Shown one piece after another: positions 23,687 through 33,999 of a DNA stretch of 64,000 bases. The notes beneath the pieces were generated by a model, which had not been told where the DNA came from, searched no databases, and saw only the letters and a program-made list of their open reading frames with translations. Source of the stretch: Phlebotomus papatasi (taxonomy: Eukaryota > Arthropoda > Insecta > Diptera > Psychodidae); the NCBI RefSeq assembly GCF_024763615.1, contig NC_077224.1:55438712-55502711 (forward strand). Direction: 5' to 3'. The position numbers were made by a program, and so were the translations under genes. Each line of letters starts with the position of its first letter. The stretch's first letter is position 1.

Positions 23687-24758
23687 TAGGGGAAATGCTT
23701 ATAATTTTGTCCAGTTTCTTATTTTGGACACTTTGAGGATAACATTGGACACTAAAAATAAATTGATTAAAATGATGGATTTTTATTCCAATATTTGATG
23801 AATAATGAATTCTATCTAAATATTTGTTCTTTTTGGAATATTTAAACACTAAATACGTTAAAATTTGAATATGATTTGAGTTGAAATTGCTTTGTTGAAA
23901 ATTCAGTGTGAGCAATTGCTTACGAGAAATATGACAGAACTTCGTGGCTTACTTCAGTCTTATTTAGTTTTGGTGAAGTACTAACAAAGTTTGTTCGCTG
24001 TTTTTGAGTGATATTATTGAATATTCATTGAATATTGTGTTGATTCACGTTACTGATGATTTGTACATTTGACCTGAAGTGAGATTTTCCTTGTGAATTG
24101 GATTTTTCGTGTGAAAAATGGGAAATTTTTTAAGACATTCACCAGTGAGGTGATGATTCTTATTTTGGACAGGTGTTTTTCTCACGAAATTTCGTGAAGT
24201 TTTAGCTTTTGTGATGACTATGTTGGACAAATGCCTGAAGAAACAAAGGAGCATCATCTCTATGAAAGAGATGTAGCAAGAAATGCCTTGAAAGGCTCCC
24301 GGAAAGGTCAGGGAATGAGCGAATCCGCACGTACTTGGAGCACCGAAGTCAACTCACTTTAATCAATGATATGGAAATTTTCCGGGCTTCTTGTGACATT
24401 CTACGTTTCCCTTACATGAAGAGGAAGAGGACTTGGTAAGATTGGATCATCAAATGAAGAACAATGGGCATCCTATTGAGGCGAATTAGCTGTCCAAATT
24501 TACAGTCAAGTTGGATAAATTAATAAACAAGTTGTCCAAAATAAGAGCCAAGGTCACCTCTACTTATCAATTCATTTTTAAACGTATTAAAACTAATTTT
24601 AATAAGAATAAGACGATAAATAGCTTGCTAGGTTTCTAAACAACCCTTCTGAAAAGAGAGTAACAAGAAATGTCAATTAGTATAGAAAATATCGCACTTC
24701 AAACTTGGAACTTCGATGCTTATAAGCAGACTGTCCAAAATTATGAGCACTTCCCCTA
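23687..24758. mobile_element. Degenerate pogo/Tigger-like DNA transposon
   Basis: Left end TAGGGGAAATGCTTATAATT pairs with a right end whose reverse complement is TAGGGGAAGTGCTCATAATT; the repeat continues through TTGTCCAG/TTGGACAG. TA lies at both edges. Copies of the word TTTGGAC/GTCCAAA recur through the element. It encloses a broken transposase N-terminus at 24231-24489 and no sign of a DDE catalytic region, so it is an internally deleted, non-autonomous copy. Its right quarter (about 24600-24720) is alignable by eye to about 39600-39715 in the element at 39314-39745. Confidence 0.65.
24231..24489 (+). pseudogene. Remnant of pogo/Tigger-type transposase DNA-binding region
   Basis: From ATG 24231 the frame reads on through LYERDVARNALKGSRKGQGM and SESARTWS, resembling the psq-type helix-turn-helix that opens pogo/Tigger transposases. 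The family consensus then expects a (V)PKST motif. That motif is present, but in the +1 frame (CCG AAG TCA ACT at 24343-24354), so a frameshift lies near 24341. In the shifted frame two stops follow, then HEEEEDLVRLDHQMKNNGHP, matching the start of the CENP-B-type second DNA-binding domain (EEEE..LV....M...G.P), and a TAG at 24487-24489. The assignment rests on motif order and spacing, not on a database match. The catalytic half is missing. Confidence 0.55.
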
Positions 24759-24835
24759 CAGACTTTTCATGAGAAAAAATGCTGATCTGCTTATTTTGCG
24801 CATATTTGACGTATATTTCACTTGTTTTGCAACTA

Positions 24836-24848
24836 GTCTAAGGGCAGA
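24836..24848. repeat. Left copy of the Jockey target-site duplication
   Basis: GTCTAAGGGCAGA here is identical to 29304-29316 after the poly(A). The last seven bases, GGGCAGA, are the first bases of the MITE that the retrotransposon split. Confidence 0.9.
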
Positions 24849-25108
24849 TTGACAATTGTGTCAGGCAAGTGTCACCATACAAAAATCTGTTGCTGAGTAA
24901 GAAAATCCAAGAAATAATTAGATTTTGTTGCTTGAGTCCAACGGGCAAATATATTTTAGGCTTCTGGGGCCACGGTGATGGTCAATTGACTGCGAAATTT
25001 TCCCGTGGTATCTAGAATCCGACGAAAAAAGCTAAAATCCCCCAAGGTCAGAAAGGCGTATCTGGTGGCTTGTCAGACTGGCGACATTGGTAGTCTTGAC
25101 AGCCCCAA
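24849..25108 (+). promoter_or_regulatory. Jockey 5' UTR, presumed internal promoter
   Basis: These 260 bases lie between the target duplication and the ORF1 ATG. Jockey-type elements are known to be transcribed from an internal Pol II promoter at their 5' end, with no TATA box needed; none is obvious here. The promoter role is inferred from the family, and no specific downstream element is claimed. Confidence 0.5.
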
Positions 25109-26431
25109 ATGGCCCACCTAATTGGAATGGACACTGACGGAGATTTGCCTCCAAATGAAAACAATGCATCCCCCGCACCTACGCAGGTATCATGCAGTGC
25201 TGAACAGCCCCCTGTGCCTACTGGAGCTGACATCTATAAATACTTCCAGACGGTGAAAAGAAAGAGAAGTCCCGGTAAGGTAAGCACCGTAAGCACCCCT
25301 ACCGCGGGACCAATCCCGACCCAGAATCGCTTCAAAGCCTTAGACAACCCAACTCAGGGACCTTCAAATCAAGCTCATGTGTCTCAGGGTGAAAGCCAAG
25401 AGAAACCCACGCCCCTTTACGTAAGGGGAAGCAACCATATCAAAGATCTCCCGCAGTATATGAAGAAACTTGCAATTGATCGTTTCGATATAAAACTTTT
25501 AAAGTTGGGCCAAGAGGCGAAACTACAGCTGTACAGTGTGCCGGACTACCGTAAAGTGCAGGAAGGGTTTGTTAGGGGTGATGTCCCTTTTTTTACATTC
25601 CAATTGAAAAGCGAAAAACCGTTGAGAGTGGCCCTTAAGGGTCTGCATCCTGAGACAAATCCAGAAGAAATTGCGCGTGAGCTTGTCGCATTGAAGTTCA
25701 ATGTAACAAAGGTTACTAACCTCAAAAATCGCCATGGTCAGAAATCTGGCATTTTTATAGTTGATTTGATCCCAAGTCAAACTAACTCTCGAGGGCCCCA
25801 TCCCATTTATAGTCTTAACCGATTAATGCATGTGGTTGTCAGCGTTGAAGAGCCTTACAAGAAGAAACAACCCTTAAGGTGCTATAACTGTCAAGAATAT
25901 AATCACACAAAAAATAGGTGCCATTTGGCCCCAATTTGTGCCCTTTGTGCCCTCCGGCACCCTACAGAAAATTGCACTGTGGTAAGGGATGATCCTGCAT
26001 CCAGGAAGTGTAATAATTGTGGTGGTAATCATGCAGCCAGTTGGAAGGGGTGTGTGGTTTACAAAGAATTTCTCGAGAGAGTTAATCCTAGGCAAAGACG
26101 AGAGCTTAGAGATGCGAAAAAGAGGCCTCCTCCAGGCCCTGAGATCCATGATGTTCCTGCCCAAGAAAAGGTAGATAGTTCTGGGGAATCATTAGCTCAG
26201 ATTCTTTCTAAAAAACTAAGTAATCAAGGACAAGGGCCCAGTACTCCAAAACCAAAACAAGTCAATCCTCTCAGTGACAGTAATGACATGATAAAATTGC
26301 TTATTCTCATGCAAACTAATATGAATACCATGCAAGCTAATATGGCCGAAATGATTAAAAAACAAACAGCGCTGGAAGAGAGTGTTATGACTCTCAGAAA
26401 ACAAATGAATCTCTTACTCAGTAAGAAATAA
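25109..26431 (+). CDS. Jockey ORF1, gag-like nucleic-acid-binding protein
   Basis: A 440-residue protein that by family coats the element RNA and carries it to the target. The N-terminal third is Pro/Ser/Thr-rich and probably disordered. Residues about 160-256 fit the conserved region that precedes the zinc fingers in Jockey gag proteins (LKGLHPETNPEEIARELVAL is typical). Three zinc knuckles follow: CX2CX4HX4C (258-271), CX2CX3HX4C (277-289) and CX2CX3HX6C (301-315). The C-terminal 45 residues are a Met/Leu-rich heptad stretch, likely a coiled coil for multimerisation. The ATG at 25109 is chosen because it gives the full-length frame downstream of a 260-bp leader. ORF2 begins 29 bases later in another frame, so ORF2 is probably reached by reinitiation. 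No frameshift or stop is seen. Confidence 0.93.
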   Translation: MAHLIGMDTDGDLPPNENNASPAPTQVSCSAEQPPVPTGADIYKYFQTVKRKRSPGKVSTVSTPTAGPIPTQNRFKALDNPTQGPSNQAHVSQGESQEKPTPLYVRGSNHIKDLPQYMKKLAIDRFDIKLLKLGQEAKLQLYSVPDYRKVQEGFVRGDVPFFTFQLKSEKPLRVALKGLHPETNPEEIARELVALKFNVTKVTNLKNRHGQKSGIFIVDLIPSQTNSRGPHPIYSLNRLMHVVVSVEEPYKKKQPLRCYNCQEYNHTKNRCHLAPICALCALRHPTENCTVVRDDPASRKCNNCGGNHAASWKGCVVYKEFLERVNPRQRRELRDAKKRPPPGPEIHDVPAQEKVDSSGESLAQILSKKLSNQGQGPSTPKPKQVNPLSDSNDMIKLLILMQTNMNTMQANMAEMIKKQTALEESVMTLRKQMNLLLSKK

Positions 26432-26460
26432 GCGTTGTCTTCTTTCAAACCTCCCTTTTA

Positions 26461-29151
26461 ATGAAGATGATGAACTTAAAAATTGCTGTATGGAACGCGA
26501 ATGGGCTTTCCCAGCACAAGCTGGAGCTTCACAAATTCCTCACGCAGGAAAGCATCGACCTTATGGTAATCTCTGAAACACATTTCACTTCTAAAAACTT
26601 CTTTGTTATTCGCAACTATATAACGTACGACACTAAACACCCTGATGGAAAGGCTCACGGGGGCACAGCGATTCTGGTTCGCAGGGGGATCAATCATTGT
26701 GAATTATCCAAATGGTCTCAAAAAGATATTCAAGCTACAAATATTGAAGTGCTCACTGAATCTGGTGCTTTCACACTATCAGCTGTGTATTGTCCCCCGA
26801 GATTCACTGTGAAAGAAGAGAAATTCTCAGAATTTTTCTCATCATTGGGAGACTGTTTTATTGCTGCTGGCGATTATAATGCCAAACATACATTCTGGGG
26901 CTCACGATTAAATAATCCAAAAGGCACTCAATTGATGCAATCTATTAATATTAATAATTTGACATGCTTATCCACTGGACAACCAACTTATTGGCCAAGT
27001 GATAGAAGAAAAACACCTGATTTGATTGATTTTGCTGTAACAAAGGGATTTAACTTAAATTGCGTAGATGTCACTCCATGTTTTGATTTATCATCAGATC
27101 ACTCTCCCATTATCATCACTCTCTCCAAAAAACCTATCACTGTGGATAGACCTTGGAAGCTCACAAACACTTCTACTGACTGGAAAGCTTATAAAGCCTA
27201 TTTAGATAAAAATTGTAATTTAAATATATCGTTGAAAACCGACAAAGAAATTGAAAATGCTGTACATGACTTCACCCAGCTTTTGGTGGATGCTGCTAGA
27301 GTAGCTACACCAGTGACTTCTTCCAGATGCAGTTTCGCGGCCATCTCCAATAGGATTAAAAATCTTTTAAAGGAAAAAAGAGCTTTAAGGAAGGAATACC
27401 AGCAAACAAGGGCACCCAAAACGAAAACTGCGCTTAATAAGATTACAAAGACGTTGAAAATCGAACTGGAGAGAGAAAGACAAGAAGATTTTGATCATTT
27501 CCTGATTAATTTATCTCCTTTTGCTGAAAAGGATTATTCTTTGTGGAGAGCCACTAAGTCTGCTAAGAAACCGAAACTTACGCAGCCGCCACTACGTAAA
27601 AGTGATGGAACCTGGGCTAGACGTCATGATGAGAAAGCAAATCTTTTTGCAGAGCACCTTAGAGAGGTTTTCACCCCTTATAATCAAGACCAGTCAGCGG
27701 AATTACCAAGTGATTCATTAATGGTTGATCATGCGCAAACAGTGTTTATTAAACCTAAAGAAGTAATCGCTACTATTAAAAATATTAACCACAAGAAAGC
27801 TCCTGGATGGGACTTAGTGAATGGTCGGATGATCAAAGAAATGCCTAAGCGTTGTGTGATGGTGCTCACATTTATTGTTAATTCAGTTTTGAGACTGGGC
27901 TATTTTCCTCAAAGTTGGAAGCTATCTACCATAACTATGATCCCGAAACCTGGAAAGGACGAAAATCTAGTGACATCCTACCGACCGATCAGCCTTTTGC
28001 CAGTTTTATCAAAGGTGTGCGAAAAATTAATCCTATCTAAGCTCTCTCCCTTATTAGCACAAAAAGGTGTTATCCCAAATCATCAGTTCGGTTGCCGGCA
28101 CGGCCATGCGACAGTAGAGCAAGTCCACAGAATTTCGTCTGAAATCCAAACAGCTCTAGAAGGACGGAAATACTGCTCAGCAGTCTTTCTTGATGTTGCC
28201 CAGGCTTTTGACAAAGTCTGGCATGAAGGGCTCCTGTACAAAATTCAACGCATTGCAACCCCTCAGTTCTTCCAGATCCTGAAATCGTATCTCTCTGGCC
28301 GTAAGTTTAGAGTCAGATTCCAGTCAGCCTTCTCTGTGGTGAAAGAGATCGAGTCAGGGGTTCCACAGGGCAGTGTTCTGGGACCTATTTTATACCAAAT
28401 TTTTACTGGGGATTTACCCACGTCAGATTATGTCACAACAGCAACTTTTGTAGACGACACAGCCATCCTCTGCTCTCACGTGAACCCCAATACTGCCTCT
28501 CGTGAACTGCAGAATCATATCCTGGAAATACAAGCATGGCTCCAGCGCTGGCGAATTAAGGTGAATGAGTCAAAGTCCACTCACGTCACGTTTACGCTAA
28601 ACAAGAGAACTTGTCCCGCAATTACCCTTAATGGAAACAAAATTCCTCAACAAGATCATGTGAAATACCTTGGCATCCATTTGGATAGGCGATTAACTTG
28701 GAGGAACCACATTGTGTCTAAGTTGGCCCAGCTCAAAATCCGTACATCTAAAATGCATTGGCTTCTTGGCCGACATTCAAAGCTACCGCTTAGCTCCAAA
28801 GTCTTAGTCTACAAGGCAATAATTAAACCAATCTGGACGTATGGTGTCCAAATATGGGGTTCTGCTAGCAAATCAAATTTAAGCATTCTACAAAGGTTTC
28901 AATGCAAACTATTACGAAAAATTTCAAATGCCCCTTGGTACGTTCGCAACGAAATTATTGAGAGAGAGTTGGGAGTTCCCTCAGTATATGATGAAATCTC
29001 GTCCCTAAGCACCAGATATCAGTCAAGGATCACCATACATCCTAACCAGTTAGCCAGGCGGCTGTCCGATGCTCCAAGATATAGAAGACTCAAAAGAGTC
29101 GACCCTATCAATCTCCCTCATCGCTGGGAGACAGTTTCCCCTGCTATGTAA
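26461..29151 (+). CDS. Jockey ORF2, APE endonuclease and reverse transcriptase
   Basis: An 896-residue protein that nicks chromosomal DNA and copies the element RNA at the nick (target-primed reverse transcription). Endonuclease, residues about 5-225: N14 in WNANGL, E39 in ISETH, D138 and N140 in GDYNAKH, and D213-H214 in SSDHSPI are the expected active-site residues. Reverse transcriptase, about 440-745: the fingers motif IPKPGKDENLVTSYRPISLL, D578 in AVFLDVAQAFDKVW, the SGVPQGSVLGP loop (about 630-641) and the catalytic D665-D666 in TATFVDDTAI, then the KYLGIHLDRRLTW primer-grip region. The C-terminus has the Jockey-like phrase NAPWYVRNEI. No RNase H or CCHC is present, as usual for this clade. 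The residue before the catalytic pair is Val rather than the commoner Ala. The frame is uninterrupted. Confidence 0.96.
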   Translation: MKMMNLKIAVWNANGLSQHKLELHKFLTQESIDLMVISETHFTSKNFFVIRNYITYDTKHPDGKAHGGTAILVRRGINHCELSKWSQKDIQATNIEVLTESGAFTLSAVYCPPRFTVKEEKFSEFFSSLGDCFIAAGDYNAKHTFWGSRLNNPKGTQLMQSININNLTCLSTGQPTYWPSDRRKTPDLIDFAVTKGFNLNCVDVTPCFDLSSDHSPIIITLSKKPITVDRPWKLTNTSTDWKAYKAYLDKNCNLNISLKTDKEIENAVHDFTQLLVDAARVATPVTSSRCSFAAISNRIKNLLKEKRALRKEYQQTRAPKTKTALNKITKTLKIELERERQEDFDHFLINLSPFAEKDYSLWRATKSAKKPKLTQPPLRKSDGTWARRHDEKANLFAEHLREVFTPYNQDQSAELPSDSLMVDHAQTVFIKPKEVIATIKNINHKKAPGWDLVNGRMIKEMPKRCVMVLTFIVNSVLRLGYFPQSWKLSTITMIPKPGKDENLVTSYRPISLLPVLSKVCEKLILSKLSPLLAQKGVIPNHQFGCRHGHATVEQVHRISSEIQTALEGRKYCSAVFLDVAQAFDKVWHEGLLYKIQRIATPQFFQILKSYLSGRKFRVRFQSAFSVVKEIESGVPQGSVLGPILYQIFTGDLPTSDYVTTATFVDDTAILCSHVNPNTASRELQNHILEIQAWLQRWRIKVNESKSTHVTFTLNKRTCPAITLNGNKIPQQDHVKYLGIHLDRRLTWRNHIVSKLAQLKIRTSKMHWLLGRHSKLPLSSKVLVYKAIIKPIWTYGVQIWGSASKSNLSILQRFQCKLLRKISNAPWYVRNEIIERELGVPSVYDEISSLSTRYQSRITIHPNQLARRLSDAPRYRRLKRVDPINLPHRWETVSPAM

Positions 29152-29303
29152 AGGCGGATCGTTTGGTTTGCAAGAATGAGGCACTGGCCGAGTTCTTCAT
29201 CGTCGTGTCATGCATGGAAAATTTTGTTGAATTTACTAATTGTCACACATTGAATTTAGACAGAGAGTAAATAAATGCACTTGCAGTTAAAAAAAAAAAA
29301 AAG
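29152..29303 (+). other. Jockey 3' UTR, poly(A) signal and tail
   Basis: 137 bases follow the ORF2 stop. AATAAA (29269-29274) lies 14 bases before a run of 14 A. The tail shows integration of a polyadenylated RNA copy and fixes the 3' end. Confidence 0.9.
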
Positions 29304-29309
29304 GTCTAA

Positions 29310-29696
29310 GGGCAGAATCACATTGACAATAAAATGCTCGCCGTAGCCACACCGTATTTCGTTAATTTACACATTTTCATTGCAATTCTTACGCAAATTT
29401 TCCATTACCGTATTACCTTATCTCATATTCAGTGGCACTAGGTGAGAAATATAAGAAAATTGAGGAAATAATACGAAAATTCGATAAACGATAAACCAGA
29501 AAATCGTACAGTTTTTTTGCTCATGGTTTATCGCATTTTCGTTTTATTTCTTCAATATTCTTATATTATTTTCACCTAGTGCCACCGAGTGTGAGATAAG
29601 GTAATACGGTAATCGAGAGTTTGCGCAAGAATTGCAATGAAAATGCGTAAATTAACGAAATACGGTTAGCATTTTACTGTCAATGTGATTCTGCCC
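29310..29696. mobile_element. Long hairpin MITE split by the Jockey insertion
   Basis: Left end GGGCAGAATCACATTGACAA and right end inverse GGGCAGAATCACATTGACAG; the two arms, each near 190 bases, match almost throughout, so the RNA would fold back on itself. The original left edge is at 24842, where TAA precedes it; CAA follows the right edge, so a worn 3-bp TAA duplication (PIF/Harbinger-type) is possible. No coding capacity. Confidence 0.75.
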
Positions 29697-29697
29697 C

Positions 29698-31193
29698 AAG
29701 AAAGACAAACTCAGAAAAATAAATTAAAAAATAATTTATCCACAATATGTTTAGAATAATTTTCGCGAGTAAGATCACTGTGGACGGGAGATATTGCGTG
29801 ATCTCTGCGTGAACTCTCAACATTGGTATGAAACAGCAAAAGGGAGGCTACAGAAGGACAAGACCTCAAAACACCTGTATATGGTCTTGGAGTTGGTATA
29901 CCAAATGTGGTGAGGTACAGTATTTTAAGGCACTCAAATATCCTCAACACATACCGCCAAACAATTAAAAGGTGCACAAATTGCATTAGAAAGTTCAGTC
30001 TCGCATAAGAAACATGGTTGTGGAAAATATGCCACGAAAGAGGCACAAAATTCCTCTCTTGTGGCAATTTATTGGAGTTTTGTGCACAATGTTGGAGATT
30101 TGTTGCACCCATAGTTTTGTGCAGACAGTGTGAATTGGGGTCGACATTTAAATGATTTAATGGTTTCAATTGGCGGTGGCATCTTTCGTGGTTTAGAGCA
30201 TGGGGTGTGAGGTCATTTTTCTATTACATTGCATCTGTCCTGGATTCTGTACTATTGTCTCTCTATCCTGGTAGTTCGAACCAGCCAGAGCACCTCCATA
30301 TGCTCCAAAAAGTCGAAGGTGGTACTTCGATCTATATTTACATTTGGCATGTCTTGTCTCTCAATAATACCGAACAACTCGTCATATTCGCATAGTTGGT
30401 AGGCAATTGACTATCTGTATTTGGTCTGGATGGAATATGGCGAGTCAGTATGGCATTATTTTGAATAATATTTTGTAACGACGTGCCAGATACTTATCTC
30501 ACAAGTGAATTTTATCGTCACTCCGTGCCTCAAATGTACTTCCAACTTTATAAAAAGTAAAAAAAAAACAACAGTAATCCAGCCAGAACTAAACTCCAAA
30601 AGTCATCCACATGCAAATCCAAACAGACATTTGGTGGAGTTTTCATGTATTTTCTGTCTTGCATAATTTTCAACGCAATTACGACGAATCGACAAGTAAT
30701 TGGCTTGTAAATTGGAGGGAAGCTGCAGGCGTGCGTGGGTGTGCCTCTCTTTCCGCCACAAAATTTGCGCATATTGAACAGAGACAATGGATCACGTTTA
30801 GACACCAATCGTCGAAAATGTCGTGTCCTGGAAGATGAAGTGAGAGAAAAAATAACACTCCTTTCTTTTGGTATCCAAAAAAAGAAACATTCCTCCAACT
30901 AATTGCTTCATTCTCTTGGTCAGAGAGAAAAACTAAAAGGTGATTCATCAACTGCGAAAGAGCAAACTCTTGGTAAGGGGTACTAACCTTTTTGGGTAAT
31001 TTTAAATTAGATGTTGGGTCATGAGGTAGGAATTCGGTAGTTAAAGCCATATAAAGTAGCATTAAAGTCTAGCAAAAGCCTATAAAACAAATATTCGTAA
31101 AACCAGAGTTAAAAGAATTCATATGATTGTATGGAGTTTTGAATTGTAGTTAAGTCCAAAATTCAAATACTTCCGGGACACCTTTCAACCCTT
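29698..31193. other. Unique island without a gene
   Basis: GC-richer than average and free of recognised repeats. Frames of up to 152 codons (29711-30169, minus) and 127 codons (30679-31062, minus) are opposed by others on the plus strand and hold no motif. I see no exon. Confidence 0.45.
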
Positions 31194-31196
31194 TAA

Positions 31197-31328
31197 GGAC
31201 CTTGACAGACATGACGATTAGTCGAGAGACGGCTTAGTGTAATTATATTCAAAATAATAGTTAAACCACATTTCCATCATTTTGCACTAAGCCGTCTCTC
31301 GGCTTAAGTCTTGAGCGTGTCGAGGACC
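31197..31328. mobile_element. PIF/Harbinger-like MITE, 132 bp, TAA duplication
   Basis: Flanked by TAA at 31194-31196 and 31329-31331. The left end GGACCTTGACAGACATGACG and the inverse of the right end GGTCCTCGACACGCTCAAGA are related, and the inner arms contain GAGAGACGGCTTAGTG and its exact inverse. The element at 60817-60948 has the same length and layout. A 3-bp TWA duplication is the hallmark of PIF/Harbinger; that assignment is from family knowledge. Confidence 0.75.
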
Positions 31329-31331
31329 TAA

Positions 31332-33609
31332 GGATAAGATCATTACATACAGGTTTTATTATGTTTGAAAAGACTTTTTATAATAAAATTTTGCAAAATA
31401 TTAATATTTCTAATTATATTTTTATATTTCCGGAATTAACAGTATGGCACCAAACGCGTTCATGGCCAAAACCGAAAACTTCAAAGACGGATAATTTGTT
31501 TTATAAAAATTTAGTCTACAATTTATAAGATTATTTAAAATAAGATCCTAAGTTTTCAGAACAAACGGCAAATAATATCTAAATAAAGAGAAAATTATTC
31601 TAAAATTTAAAAGCCTGGAAGTTTAGCAAGATAAAAGACCGAATTCTAAGCTGAACCCATCTAACTTCTCTCTGGATAACTTTTATTTCTCGATCGTGAG
31701 GAAATTTTAAAAGAAATTGCTTAAAGATCGATGTTATTTACAAAACGACTAAATTTCACAAGGTGTCACAACAAAAGTTATTTACAAATGTGGGTGGCTA
31801 TTGTGATTGATCTCTGAACCTCGATGAAACATGGGTGGCAATTTCTGATTTCTGGTTAGCCAAACCTCAGATTTCTTGCTCTTATTTTCTCGCACATTTG
31901 CATTTTGATACTCTCTAGGCGATTAATACTCCGCGGGTTTTCCTCAATGCTTGACAAAATGATCAAGAATGATCTTTTAAATTTCGAAACTTTTGGATAT
32001 TTTTTTCTTTGAGAAAAAAAATGACAAATACACCAAAAATATTTACATGTCTAATTGAATTGAATTTTAATTACGTGTTCGACTAAAATACCCAATTTAC
32101 AATCCCCTGTGGAGCTTTTGCGCGAACTTTTATTGTGATCGAGCAAAAGTGATCGTAAACTGCGCGATCTTGTGGATGCAATTTATGGCGATCAATAAAC
32201 TTGGTGTTTTGCTCCATTTTGACACTAATTGATATTTTATTGAATTTTTGAATTATGCGAATTTTCGCAATATTATGTTGGAAAGGGAAGTGAGGTTACC
32301 ATGGGTTTGAGGAACGTTAAAAGATTTATGAAAGAAGTGTCAACGATATTCCATTGAGCTATCAACGCACGATCATTTGCATTGGAAGAGCTTGTCATTT
32401 TGTAAGTTTAGGCATTCACAATTCAAACACTTTAATTGCCATAATTCACATAACATTCAGATTCCATCATATCTCATGCTATCGATGCCAGCTATTGTCC
32501 AATGCATCGACCAATGACTCAGGCATGGTAATAAATAATGGAAGACACGTTGTGAGATCCGTGTTGAAATTATTATTAACCCTTTCGGTGGGTGATCTTG
32601 CGGGTGTGAGGATGATCCAGGGGGATCGCCAGAGTCGATGAAACACTAAATCCACAGCAAACAATGTCGAAAAGCCAGTCACAAGATATGCAAATTTAGT
32701 TTTTTTTTTTATTATTTCTTTATCAACATAGCGCTCCAATATAGGAGCGTGGTGATACATGAAAAAGTCTGTGTACAGATGCTTATTTGTGCGTGATCCG
32801 AGAGCCACTGAAGTCAATAAAAGAATATGCCAGGCAAACACCCAAAGATATGGAGTAGACAGGAAAAAAGCGATGTAGTTTGGATTGCAGAGGAGCAAAA
32901 AAAAGAGATAGCCAACAAATAAAAAATTCAACAATAAAAGGACATATAAATCATTCTGCGTGAATGACTCGACTGTTCATTTTGGAATTGTTGGAACACT
33001 GTGACAATGTGTGAATACAAATTGTACCCTTTTCCATGCCACCATCCGGACAAGTTGAGTACCTTCCAGTGGCGACATGTGTGGAGGAGGACAGTAATTA
33101 TATCTCTGTCACGCAGAAGATGATCATTATAGATCTTCACATGAAGATCACTTTGCAGATGATCACAACGGTTAGATAAGGCTTGCACCAACTGAAAAAA
33201 AGTGTCTGGAAAACTTTGAAAATTGAACAAAACTTAGGAACATGTGATCCTAACCGGAGAGACATTTTTTTTTTGTAATATTGTCTTCCAGAAATCTACA
33301 AGTAGGGTGGCGGCATTACTTGTGGCCTCTCTTTACTATGACCTTAACTATGACTATGATAATTTTTGTCAGAAAATTATTCTGAAAACCAAAAAAAAGT
33401 GATGTGCTATTAAAACACATCAAATATTTTTAATTTCGAGGTTTTTCGAAATCATTTTGTGACATTTTTCTATCTTCGTTTTTTTATTTATTTTTTTCTA
33501 ATTTTAGAATTTGAGAGATCTTTATCTAAAGGTGTCTAATAGCTTCTGAACTTATTAAGAAATCTTTTTTCATAGAAACTTTATCTTCTCATGAAACAGA
33601 ATAACGGCG
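31332..33609. other. Non-coding stretch with GATC-rich islands
   Basis: Islands at about 31780-32660 and 32700-33260 are GC-richer and repeat-free. GATC words, often GATCA or TGATC, cluster at 31960-32200 and 33117-33172. Short frames (32354-32641 plus, 32479-32934 minus, 32928-33230 minus) overlap and show no family motif. No gene is claimed. Confidence 0.45.
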
Positions 33610-33612
33610 TTA

Positions 33613-33996
33613 TCACACTTGCACATTAAAATTTTAATGTGATTCACATTAATTATCGCTTGTGCCAAATATGTTATTTTTGTCTTTGAGTCACTTAATA
33701 TTTAGGCTTTTTCTATTTATTGATAAAGAAGTGGACTTGGCCTGCAAAAATAAGTTTAAATTTACCTAAAGCATAAATATTTTTCACTTTAAAAAGTTAA
33801 AGAGAAAATCACATTAATTTTTCGCATTAATGCTATAAATCAATTTATATCAAATTTTGCGGGCCAAGTCTACCTTTTTATCAACAAATAGATCAAATTT
33901 TGAATATAAAATGATTCAAACACACAAATTACACATTTGGACTCTTACCAGCGACAATTAATGTGAATCATATTAAAATTTTAATGTGCAAGTGTG
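33613..33996. mobile_element. TTA-type MITE with CACACTTGCAC ends
   Basis: TTA at 33610-33612 and 33997-33999 flanks it. The left end TCACACTTGCACATTAAAAT is mirrored by the right end ATTTTAATGTGCAAGTGTG. Further in, GACTTGGCCTGCAAAA and TTTTGCGGGCCAAGTC pair, as do words around AATAGA, so the whole element is a loose hairpin. Related in its right subterminal part to 21715-21932. Confidence 0.7.
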
Positions 33997-33999
33997 TTA

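Larger units (their letters stand above)
24849..29303 (+). mobile_element. Full-length Jockey-clade non-LTR retrotransposon
   Basis: The element has a 260-bp 5' UTR, two non-overlapping long ORFs, a 137-bp 3' UTR with AATAAA at 29269-29274, and a tail of 14 A (29289-29302) plus one G. It is bounded by a perfect 13-bp target duplication. Both ORFs are open from start to end and the domains are complete, so this looks like a young and perhaps still competent copy. The two-ORF plan, the three zinc knuckles in ORF1 and an APE endonuclease plus RT without RNase H in ORF2 place it in the Jockey clade. Base composition is richer in GC than the host flanks. It sits inside the terminal repeat of a hairpin MITE. 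Confidence 0.95.

Noticed and set aside
29711..30169. 152-codon minus-strand frame
   Set aside because: The longest frame in its island but with no domain, and not supported by codon bias visible by eye.
30273..30290. AGTTCGAACCAG, like a tRNA B box
   Set aside because: It is a short palindrome without an A box at the right distance.
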